From positions 8,003,001-8,067,000 of the forward strand of contig NC_091102.1 of assembly GCF_024713975.1 (NCBI RefSeq): a stretch of 64,000 nucleotides of DNA. The letters are read 5' to 3'. Shown piece after piece: positions 19,240-29,151 of this stretch; the stretch's first letter is position 1, and each line of letters begins with the position of its first letter. Under the pieces are notes generated by a model. It ran no database searches. It had not been told where the DNA came from and saw nothing but the letters and a program-made list of their open reading frames with translations. The position numbers and the translations under genes are program-made. The DNA is from Paralichthys olivaceus. Taxonomy: Eukaryota; Chordata; Actinopteri; Pleuronectiformes; Paralichthyidae.

Positions 19240-19560
19240 TGAGGCCACTGGACTTTTGAATGCAGAAATATAATCAGTTCATCTTTGAGTCCAAGTGACA
19301 ACTGGTGAGGATATGAAGAAATGATCTAAATGCAGACCTTGACCTTTGACCACCCAACACATCAGGTTATCAGTGAGTCTAAGTGAATATTTGTGCTGAA
19401 TTGATTATCTCAAGACATCCTCAACAAAACGACAAAAAGGGATTTGTGAGGCACAACCAAATTTGATTCACTTGTGAGTACGAGTGAATTTGTGTACCAG
19501 ATTCTAAGAAATCCTCTCAAGGCGTTCTTGAGATGATCTTTAAAGCATCACTAAAAACCA
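19240..19560 (+). repeat. Degenerate tandem repeat of roughly 110-base units
   Basis: Phrases such as 'tcagttcatctttgagtcca', 'aagtgaatttgtgtaccaga' and 'tctcaaggcgttcttgagat' recur in decayed form across about three units. I recall the consensus as an abundant percomorph repeat. One unit carries TGACCTTTGACC at 19340-19351, a direct repeat of nuclear-receptor half sites with one-base spacing. Confidence 0.6.
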
Positions 19561-22500
19561 GGTTAGAAACATTTTAATAGAAAGCAACGACCTCCAGCAG
19601 CAGCTCTGACTGCCATGGGCTCAGTCACTTAAAACCCAGCAGATGTGTGTACCAACATTCAGCCCAGGACGTGGTGACACTCCAGATGGCTCTTAGAATG
19701 AGCAATGAAACTTCACAACCAGAGGAAATAAAACGACCAATTAAAGGTGAGCAAATGAATTAACTCCTCTTGTGATCCGACTCATGTGAAGGGAAAACAG
19801 AGACAGAGTGAGAGGTGGTCAAAGACGACGAACACGGATGAAGTTGACAGGAAATCCTACACAAACTAATGACTAATACTTACTACATGACTAAGAACTA
19901 GACTTTAATCCTCCACCTGTGGGTCTCCACCTATAATGACGTCATAAATCCATCTGAGCCTCTACCCTGCCTTGATAAGAGCGAGGGCTTTTACCTAATG
20001 AAGAACAAAACATCGTCTAGTTCCTCAACAGAAGATAAACAGCTGCAGGCCTCTATTATTTGCTGATTACACATTATACAACTATTTTCTGTGCTGTTTT
20101 CTTGCAGAGAAATGAAGATTAACACAACCCTCACATTTTAGTCTCTATACTAAGCATTGCTAGCACCCCCCCCCATCAATCCTCTCGTCTCACTTTAAGC
20201 AAAACGTGGTTCCCAAACTCAAATTTTTCCTATAACTCATATCCTTTCAATAGCATTAATACATAAAAATAGTTTCAAAAATATATATCTTAAAAATATC
20301 ATGACACAAATTATTTCAGCATCTTTTGCAAGGTTAATACAAATTTTGTCAAATTGCAATTAATGTTACGGACAAACTTTCCTGATTGAACTGCACAGTG
20401 ATTACAATGTTAAATGCTGAAGATCTTATATTATTTGAGTTTCGCTCATCTTGTTTTGAATCACTCTCACTGAACCTTCCCACAGCGATGTTCAGTATTA
20501 CATAACACTGTGGTTTCATTTCCCTCAATCCCCTCCACCCAGTGATGCCAGTGGCCTTGATCTGCTCAAACACATTTATTGATTCAACACCTTGATGCAC
20601 ACGACTTGCAAACAATGAATCGAGTCTGTGTGTGGTGTACACTCAGCTGTGTTGACTTTTCCAAACACTGGTCAAGATCCTGGTCCTGGGAAATAACAAA
20701 ATAATCATGCAATGTGAATAGGGGGGGGGGTTATTTTGAGCCTGCATGTGTCCACGCCTTTGGCCTGATTTCTATGTTAAAGTGTCCCATTATTCCATCG
20801 CAGCCCTCAGCGGTTCAGTTCAGCATGAGCGGCACAGAGCGCCCACAGAGGCATGTGTCCATCCACATTAGAGGTTTCGGTGCAGGGCGACACAGAAGCA
20901 TGGCTCCCTGACCAGCAATCTATTACTCAACTGAGTCATTCCTCTCAGCACTGCCTCCAAATTACATTTCTGCTTTTCAGATATATATATTTTTTCTTCC
21001 CTCTCCTCCCACATCTGCGTGATTGAACGGGGACGCAATGTATCTCCGAGGCCGGGGCTATAGACTGAATACCAAACGGTTATGCAGCACACACAGGAGA
21101 GTCATGGAGGAGATAGGCATCAATGAGTGGGAGGGAGGGAAACTCCACACAACACGGCACCACAGAGATCAGACATCACTCAGATTATCACATACATTAT
21201 AATAGGCTTCTGGACGAGACGTGCAGGGATCTCCACAGTGCTTCTCCTGTTACAGCTCAGTGTTTGTTAGACAAGGGAGTGGACAATGTAAATAGGATTT
21301 ATGTGAAATACAAAGAGGATCCCAGCAGTTCTACTCAACAGAAACATTGAGATTGATTCCCACGCAGACATATCTCAGTGCTGTGATTTTATCTAACTTA
21401 GGAATTCTACAAATTACTTAAATGTCAGATCAGCATATCATAATTGATCATGAATTGCAGAGGTGGTGGTTAGAGGTTCTGTGTGTTAAAGATGCAGGTT
21501 ACTGTGATGCACAAAGTCAGAGCGCTGGAAAGTGTGAAGATGAAGAGATTGAATGTTTTTTGGTGAGATGGCATGAAAAAGCCAGACTGTGACTTTTGAA
21601 CAAATATAGTATTTATAGTCTAGTGTTTTGGTTTTGGCGGACAGAGCATATCCGTCTGGCACCATGAGCTACAGCCTGCAGAAATGCATAATAATGTGTG
21701 TATGTGTGAATGTGCGCACACACACACCTCTGCTCGGTCTTTGCCAGATCTTGGAGACGGCAGACCTCTAATGCTGTGTGACTGCACTCCCCCGGGGCTT
21801 TTTCTTTCTGCTCCACTGGATGAGCTCTGCTGGCTGCACGTACAGAAATCAGGGAATCCCTTCATTCTCCAGCTTCACTCCTCCTTTGCTCGCCCATTTA
21901 TTCTCTCCTCCTCCAGCCTTGTGTGTATGTGTGCGTGTGAGCAGTATAAACTCTCGGTTATCATCAGGGAGCCGTTCTCCCTCTGACAACGATAAAACAG
22001 CCTCAGCAGACGCAGCGTGTGTTTCTTAAAGCCAAACGAAGCAATTTGGGGAAACGTCGCGATGACAAATGACAGTACAACCTGAAACAAGCAGCGATGT
22101 AAAATTCGTCAGGGTTTGTTACAAACAAACCTTAAAGAGACGGCTCACTTACATATCACAGCCACTTAAGGGGCCTCATGATGAAGCTAATTGTAATAAA
22201 TGAACTCATGGGTGTTATTTTTACTCATTAGCACAAATGCTTTGTTTTAATTTGCAGCGGTTTGAAAACAGGGACTTTATGTTTTCCGAGTGACGTCTGA
22301 CGAGGGAAAGATCTGGATACATATCGGCTTCTTTAGTCGATGTAAGGAGCCACATCGACCAGCAGCAGCCCGGCAGATCTAATCACCTCTTCTGAAAGTT
22401 GATGTGACTTTTTCCCGTCTTCACACTGCATTAGCTGTTTCATTCAAATGTGCAGACCTGATGCAGCAGATGAGACTGAAGCACGAGTTCGTAAACATGT

Positions 22501-23689
22501 TTGCACGCGAAGATCCTGAATAAGCAAAACCAATTAAAGGATCAGGTGATCGATCAAGCAGTCAATCGTCCAAAACTTAATCTGCAAATTTCAATTATTG
22601 ATCAGTCGTTAAATTGCGAATGCTCAAAATGTTTCTCAGCTTTTCTCGATTACAAGACTCGCTTTTTTCTTAAGGGATTATAAACTTAATGTTTCTGTGG
22701 TTGGACAAAACAAGCATATTTAATTTACCATTTAGGACATTTGAAGCCCTTTCAGTATTTTTTGACTTCTTATTGACCACAGGAGTAATCAATAACGAGT
22801 CATATTGATTTGCTGCATCCCTAAACTGATTGAAAAAGAAACCAATTCAACTCCAACAACCCTAAATTAATGTGTGCATCCTGTCTGCATCATGTAATTC
22901 AGTAAACCAGACTCAAACCTTGTTGAGTCAGGACTTTAAATCCTGCAGACAGCATTTTCACCCTGTTCAATATTTGCTGAGAGTGAGGGAGAATCTAACA
23001 CCAGCTAAACTGAGGCTTAACTCCACCACTGGATTGAAATGAGGTCAGTGTGGAGCTGCCGGTGGACCTGAACGCCTGCCCAGTCCTGAAGCACCCCCCT
23101 TAACATGATGACAGGATCCCACATGTACATCCAGCTGAGTCCAACCAATCCTCCCTTCACAAAGATTCCAATGTCCAGTTTTCAACGAGAGATTCAACTT
23201 TATGCTCATGTTGGACGCTGCAGTTTTTTGAACATTTTGCCTTAAATAAAGATGTGTTTCTGGTATTTAGTCCACCTCATTAATATCAATGAGCGTTCAT
23301 CTAAAACTCTCAGTATCTCAGTGCTGCTGCTGTTTTTCTGTCACATTTCACCATCTCCAGTCATCCCTGAGGAGCTGTGGTATATTCCACATTAAACCAC
23401 TGAACTAACACGGACAAGGTCATTATCAAATATCAACTATGAGGCACAAACATAGTGGAGGAACATCAGAGCGATTTCCTTGTGTTGAGAGGAAATCTTT
23501 CACCAAACCAGGTGGAAATACATCATCCATCCGTCTGATAACGAGAAGTACATGTTACATGGCAGGTGTCACATATTTCCACCTGCAGGTCGGGCTTTTG
23601 GAGATGTTTCGCACAGACTACAGAACTGACCTGAGTTGACTGCAGGTTAGAACCAGGAGCAGCAGCTTCTTCTTCTTTTGCTGCATTGC

Positions 23690-24085
23690 ACCTGCACACA
23701 CGCGCCTAACTTTGCCCGGGAAGTGGCTGACTGGTCCCGCCGATATTAATCCTCCGAGGGTCGTGATCGTGATCGCGGACACGCCGTCCCTTCCCACCCC
23801 CCACGAGATCAGAAAACACGGCAAATAAAGCCCCGTTCACCGGGAACAAGCGGAAGCGGCGAACCGTGTGTGCCATATGCCAGAGGAAGGCGCGGCGGGG
23901 TTCGGTGTCCCGAACCTGCGGAGCGGCGGTGTCTTACCTGGAGGCTGCGGGCTGGAGGGGGGAGCACGGCGGGCAGGAAAAGAGCGAGTGTCCGGGGATC
24001 AGGGACCGAGAGGTAGCGTGTCGGTGCCGAGCACCGTCTGAAGACAGGGAACCACAGCCGGGGTGTTCCCGACAGGAGGGGGCGT

Positions 24086-24086
<1 letters not shown>
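23690..24086. promoter_or_regulatory. CpG-rich patch, probable sytl5 promoter
   Basis: This is one of the few GC- and CpG-rich stretches in an AT-rich window; the others sit at the xk and app 5' ends. It contains the minus-strand splice donor at 23938 and is capped on its upstream side by a (GT)n tract. No TATA box was picked out. It faces away from dynlt3, whose start codon is 1.6 kb to the right on the plus strand, so the two genes would be divergent. Confidence 0.5.
23938..24070 (-). other. sytl5: Probable untranslated first exon of sytl5
   Basis: On the minus strand a CpG-rich stretch ends in a textbook donor, CAG followed by GTAAGA (last exon base 23938). No acceptor is needed if this is a first exon. 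The next minus-strand exon towards the left is the sytl5 ATG exon, so the simplest reading is a 5' UTR exon followed by a 19-kb first intron. The transcription start is not defined; 24070 is a rough limit set by the TG repeat that begins at 24087. The link to sytl5 is inferred. Confidence 0.45.

Positions 24087-24147
<61 letters not shown>
24087..24147. repeat. (GT)n microsatellite at the sytl5 CpG patch
   Basis: A pure GT tract of about 60 bases directly upstream, in the minus-strand sense, of the probable sytl5 first exon. Such alternating purine-pyrimidine tracts can adopt Z-DNA. Confidence 0.97.
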
Positions 24148-24149
<2 letters not shown>

Positions 24150-24420
24150 TGAACAGATATCTTTGTGAGGACCAGTTTGAGCACAAAACCTACAGAGGAC
24201 ATTTTAGGAAAGTGAGGACATTTTGGCCAGTCCTCACTTTCTGACCCACTTAGAGTGTCTGAGGGTTGAGACTTGGTTTCAGGGTTAGAATGGGTTAGGT
24301 TAGGGTCAGGCGTTGAGGTTAAGGTTAGGGTAAGTGGACATGTATTGTGCCAATGAATGTCCTCACTAAGATAGATGTACAAATGTCTGTGTGTCCCGGT
24401 ATAACCCGTGTTGCGGGGAC
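24148..24420 (+). repeat. 'gaggaca' dispersed repeat with GGTTAGG-like core
   Basis: The stretch starts 'atctttgtgaggaccagttt', has a core rich in GGTTAGGGT-like words and ends 'aatgtcctcactaagataga' followed by 'tgtctgtgtgtcc'. The short inverted pair (TTTGTGAGGAC and GTCCTCACTAAG) frames it. It sits directly beside the GT tract. Confidence 0.6.
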
Positions 24421-24474
24421 CTAAATCTGTTTACAAAGTCACATTCTTCCTCTTGAGGACAAAAATCAAGTCCC

Positions 24475-24990
24475 TATGATGTCATTTGAAGGTTTGGGTT
24501 AGATCAGATAAAGCTTAGGTTTAGGTTGACATTAGGTTTAAGGTTCAGTGTGTAGAATTTAGTGATATCGAGTGGTGAAGTTTCATGTTGCAGCTGAACA
24601 CCAGTCACCTCACCCTCTCCTTCCAAACATGAAAAATAAACTGGTAGCCTTTAGTTGTTTAATTTGTCCAGTCTGGACTAATGTAAAAAACATGGCGGCC
24701 TCCTTAGAGAGGACCTCCTCAATGTATAATCATATATAAAGTATTTGAATATAAAGGGCCTTTTCTGGGGTAAGGAAAACTACAATTCATACAATTTAGA
24801 TGAAACAAACTAGTGAAAACATACATTTCTGCCAATAGTTCCCTTTCACCTAAATCTTACACACTGGACCTTTAAGTTAAGGTTAATAGTAGGTTTAGGT
24901 TAAGGTTAGATAGTTAGTTAGGGTTAGGTTTAAGTTAAGGTTAGATAGTTAGTAAGGGTTAGGTTTAAGTTAAGGTTGAAGTTGGGGTTT
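24475..24990 (+). repeat. GGTTAGGTTTAAG-rich degenerate tract split by the MITE
   Basis: GTTAGG- and GTTTAGG-like words are tandemly reiterated on both sides of the MITE at 24542-24871, with about 65 bases to its left and 115 to its right. The tract resembles, but is not, a pure vertebrate telomere array of TTAGGG units. Confidence 0.6.
24542..24871 (-). mobile_element. TTAA-flanked MITE (piggyBac-like target site)
   Basis: The element is bounded by TTAA at 24538-24541 and 24872-24875. The left end GGTTCAGTGTGTAGAATTTA and right end TAAATCTTACACACTGGACC are inverted repeats. The interior has no coding frame. A second copy in the opposite orientation lies at 59843-60214 with closely matching interior phrases ('ccagaaaaggccctttata', 'cattagtccagact'). 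TTAA duplication is the known signature of piggyBac-type insertion. The family name is inferred. Confidence 0.8.
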
Positions 24991-25499
24991 GACATTTATT
25001 TAGGGATTGCATTATGGGTATCCAGCCAAACTCAGCTCCCTGTTGTGCAGTGTTGGACTCTATATGTTCTGGGAAACTCTCTGCTGTCTCTGCTGGTACA
25101 TTATTTATTATGGATTTCCCCCTTTTCCCTCTATGAGCTCCTCTGGGAGTCTGTGTCTCTGCTGCAGAATGACGGCTTATGTAAGGAAGAAAACAGGACA
25201 AATGAGATGAGGAGAAAACCCCACAATGTGAATGGTTGTGTCTATATGTCACCTGGGATTGGCTCCAGCTCTCATATCATATGTCACGCTTGAGAACAAT
25301 AATGTTTTCCTCAGATTTTAGTTATTATTTTTACTTAAAAATGCTCAATGAAAATGAAAAAATAATAATAACACAGACTGAGCATATAAAATATTAACAC
25401 ATTTAACCATCGGATTATCCATGAAACAGGTTTAAGTCAGTAGAACCAAGTAGAACATTTAAATGCTGCTTCCATGTTTATTAATATCCAATAATATAA

Positions 25500-25670
25500 T
25501 GTGAGTTACAAGCGTGGTGTAGTGTGCGGACTCAGCCACGAGGGGTCAACATCACGAGGAGAGGGCGCGTCTTTATCTGCGCTCGTTGTCTCTGAACCAC
25601 CGGAAGTGCTCAGCGACAACAATCTGAACAACAGACAGAAGAACAGACGTTTGTGTCTGTGGTGGAAACG
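25500..25670 (+). promoter_or_regulatory. dynlt3: Probable dynlt3 promoter and 5' UTR
   Basis: The 170 bases before the ATG are richer in CG dinucleotides than their AT-rich surroundings ('gagggcgcgtctttatctgc', 'accaccggaagtgctcagcg'). They contain CCGGAAGT, an ETS-family core common in housekeeping promoters. The start codon context is AACGATGG. No TATA box is evident. Confidence 0.45.
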
Positions 25671-27237
25671 ATGGAGGAATTTAACTCTGGAGAAGAGGTG
25701 AAACTATTGCTGTTTATTTCTAATTACACGAAGCCTCAAATCTGCCGCCGTCATTCACACTAGAGACGCTTCGGAGCTACTTAGCTAGTGTTAGCTTAAA
25801 GCAGCTATGGCTAAAGATAACGGTGCTCCAGGCTGGGTGGGGTCAGATCATTTATACTTATACCTTCAGCAGAATATTTTATATATATATAATATATACA
25901 TAAATGAGTGCGTTTATTTTTATTTTTTTACCTTATTCAGATTTATCATTTTTATTTCTTCTGCCTATTTTACTCCTTTTAATTTTTCATCTGTTGTTTT
26001 TAATGTCCCTGTTACTCAGCACCTTGAATCTAAACACAGCTCCACTCAATCTTATTCTGCAATCATAGAATATATAATAACTTCTGTTGTCAAATATATG
26101 TTGGAGTAAAAACTACAAGTGTGGTAATATTGGTATATTAATTATTGTACTAATAACCAAGTGTTTGGATGTGAGTGTAGTTTTTTTTCTAAATCTCACT
26201 TGTTTATTAGATTTCACTGTAAACATCCTGAGGTGAATTGTAGGAGAGTAAACGCCTCGTTGCAGAAAACTCTTTATATACGTTTGTTTTAATTTAATAC
26301 ATTTTATTGTCAATGACTGATTGAGGCAGCTGCAACTTTAAAGCGCAGAATTCTTTCTCATTATCTATATATTTAAATCATTTATTTCAGAACGTGAAAT
26401 CATCAAACTCTTTCTGCTTTAAATGACACTTGCTGTAAAATGTCCAAAAGACGAACACAGATGTCGCTAACTCTCCTTTTCAATCACCCTGCAGGTTGTG
26501 TTCAATGCTGATGAAGCCACTGTCTCAGTTAAAGAGGTGAGGCTTAACCCATGGAAACATCCGCAATCTTCATTTTATTGTAAATCCAGTCTTTGGTGTG
26601 ATGACAGTGTTTTTCTCCGTGTGGTCTTGTCTCAGTGTATCGAAGGTGTCCTCGGAGGAACGGATTATAATCAGAATAAAGTGAACCAGTGGACGGCCAG
26701 TATAGTGGAGCACTCTCTGACACACCTGGTGAAACAGGGACGCACGTTCAAATACATAGGTGAACTACATGCACCCATCACATACAGTACATGAGACGCT
26801 GAGACATGAGGTGTTGACAGGTAGATCTTGTATATGGAGGTAAGCATGTGACTGATATTGGTCTCTGTTTTTTTGTAGTAAACTGTACCATCATGCAGAA
26901 GAGCGGTGCTGGTCTCCACACGGCCAACTCCTGCTACTGGGACACTGCCACTGACGGTGAGATACAACCTACATTCAGAGCTGGTATCACATGAAATCGT
27001 TTAAGACACAATATCTGATTTTCAGTAATGAATAAGTACCTGAATGTACAATATGTTAATTCAGGGCTCCAATATCTGTTTGAATAATTGTGTTCAAATA
27101 ATTCATAGATAATATAACTTTAACTTTTTGCCCCAGGATTAATATGAGACATTTCTTGTTTTTCAGGAAACTGCACAGTCAGGTGGGAGAATCGAACCAT
27201 GTACTGTGTGGTCAGTGTGTTTGCTGTGGCGCTGTGA
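25671..27237 (+). CDS. dynlt3: Dynein light chain Tctex-type 3, complete
   Basis: Five exons: 25671-25697, 26495-26536, 26636-26759, 26879-26956 and 27167-27237. All junctions are GT/AG and all phases agree, giving 113 residues plus TGA; the human protein has 116. Landmarks are CIEGVLGGTDYNQNKVNQWT, IVEHSLTHLVKQGRTFKYI and NCTVRWENRTMYCVVSVFAV, which follow human DYNLT3 nearly residue for residue. Family knowledge: the protein dimerises, binds the dynein intermediate chain and carries cargo adaptors to cytoplasmic dynein. The first exon encodes only nine residues, beginning MEEFNSGEE, the same short acidic start seen in mammals. The gene diverges from sytl5 on its left and converges with xk on its right, as expected from the Xp11.4 block, but without CYBB. 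Confidence 0.95.
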
Positions 27238-27585
27238 TGGCGGCACACAGCTGTGTCCTGCTCTTTCATCTAAAACTGCCACACTTTGACCAAGAAGCCA
27301 GGAAGATCCTCAGGTGGACGTCAACTACAAGTGGCTGTTTTTGTCCCGCAGACAGGAAATGCCTAACGTCAAGAGTTGTGATACTAGAGCCTGCGTTTGG
27401 TGGGTTCGTCTCTGAGGATAAGTTCCAAAGTCATAGTCAGTGTTAGTGGTAGTTTTGTTTTCTAAATATCGTGATCCATCAGCTTGCATATTGTCCAATG
27501 TCTCTAATCTTTCCTTGAATGTCGAACCTGATTTGTCCTTGTCCTTCGTTACATTCCAGAACAAACAGGACTGAATGATTACTAG

Positions 27586-27591
27586 AATAAA
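27586..27591 (+). terminator. dynlt3: Poly(A) signal of dynlt3
   Basis: The first AATAAA after the dynlt3 stop codon, giving a 3' UTR of about 370 bases. Confidence 0.65.
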
Positions 27592-29151
27592 GTTTACCAT
27601 TAATTAACGTGAGTACCTGTGTTTGATACTGAATTACTTTAAGTGTTTATGCCCGTCTGCATTTGTATTCTTAATATTTATTTTGGCTGTGCAGGTAAGA
27701 GGGAGTTTATTTCAAGGATGGAATAGTTTAAATGATCTGTCCCCAGAAAACGAATGCACTTTTTCAAGAGGTTTTCCTTCAGAAATTTGAATATTTGACT
27801 GTGTGTTAAGTTTATTAAAGCTGCTTGTGAATTAATTTGCGTGAACATGAACTGTGGATTCATTAAATCTATTCAAACACAAACTAGCTATTATTCCTTT
27901 TCCATCTTTCTTAAGCAGACACTAAACATTTTGAGGGGATTTTTTTTTAGTAGAGTGCAGTTTGGGCTCTTGTCCACTAGAGATCAGCACAGGATCATAC
28001 AGAGTGAGAAGAAAACTGCACAACTTTCACATATAAATATATAAATTTATTAGATTTTTTTTTTAAGTATCATCTTTTAAAATGCCTTGTGTGTATGAGA
28101 ATATTTCATGTGTCACTCAAGTTATTTATCTTTTTGGCTTATTTGTACAAATATCAGGAGCATTCGTGTGATTGGCGAGGTCGTCGTTCCTCTGCAGATA
28201 CATTGAAAAAAGGCGTGCCAAGTCAAACAACACTGACATTCTCTCACACACACAATTATACATAAAGGTGAAAAAAAAGAAAATATATTTTGTTACAGAT
28301 TTGTGCACTGTAAATGTGTAACTGACGATAGATGCGACTATAGCATGAATTTACAAAAAAATGCAAATACATTTTAACAAGCATTTCACATCACAACAGC
28401 ATTTGCTGCTCAGCGGTTGAATCTAAGCCACTTAAATCATTTTTATTGTAAACGTGCAAGAAACATTATACTCAGAGATGTGCGTGCGTTCACAGTAACG
28501 TGTTTGGTGATTAAACAGGCTCTTTAACGACAATGTGTGGAGGTTCTCGTCTCAGTGACAAGCACAAATACAGAGGAAGCAGCATGTGTTTCTGATAAAG
28601 CTCTTATCAAGGAGTAAAAAAGCTGATTGCTTGCAGCCGCATAGACTAGCAGGAGGTCCAGAGAAATACAATTGATCAAACAGACCCTCTCCCCCCTGGA
28701 GACACCTCATCAGAGGCTCCACACATGCACACCTCCATGCCAAAGACTAAATACAATCAATTCAAATGTATGGCTCCTTGTGATCAGTAATGCAGCACAT
28801 ATAGTTTCCAAATTTACAAAAAATAATGGCATCCATGGGTTTTTATTTGCAGGATGACGGGTCAGGATGTTGGGTGATGAGTAGTGAGCACCACTTCTGT
28901 AGTGCTTTTATACAGGTTAACACGAAGCATGTTTGCAGCCAGGACAGATCTCAAGTTAAGGACATATTTGCTTCATGTAGAAGTGTCAGACTATGGTAGA
29001 AAACACAGTTGGGATGTGTGAGATTAAGTTTGAAGGATTTAAAATGTAAACTCAACTCACAGGCGGATCCATGTGGCACTTAAAAGGTAACTGAGGGTAT
29101 GATAACTGTCAGAGTGGATCCTCTGAATGGCACCGTACACATTGGGATGCT
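27592..29151. other. Convergent dynlt3-xk intergenic region, no gene seen
   Basis: An AT-rich stretch that must hold the xk 3' UTR (minus strand). Candidate minus-strand AATAAA signals occur at 28842-28847 and 28442-28447. No exon with CYBB-like coding sequence was found, although CYBB lies between XK and DYNLT3 in mammals. No clear transposon was recognised. Confidence 0.55.

Noticed and set aside
23866-24168. Plus-strand frame starting MCAICQRKARRG in the CpG patch
   Set aside because: It ends in the GT tract, has no recognisable domain and overlaps the better explained minus-strand first exon with its GTAAGA donor.
24286-24990. Interstitial telomere array
   Set aside because: The words GGTTAGG and GGTTTAAGG are irregular and part of dispersed repeats; there is no run of pure TTAGGG units.
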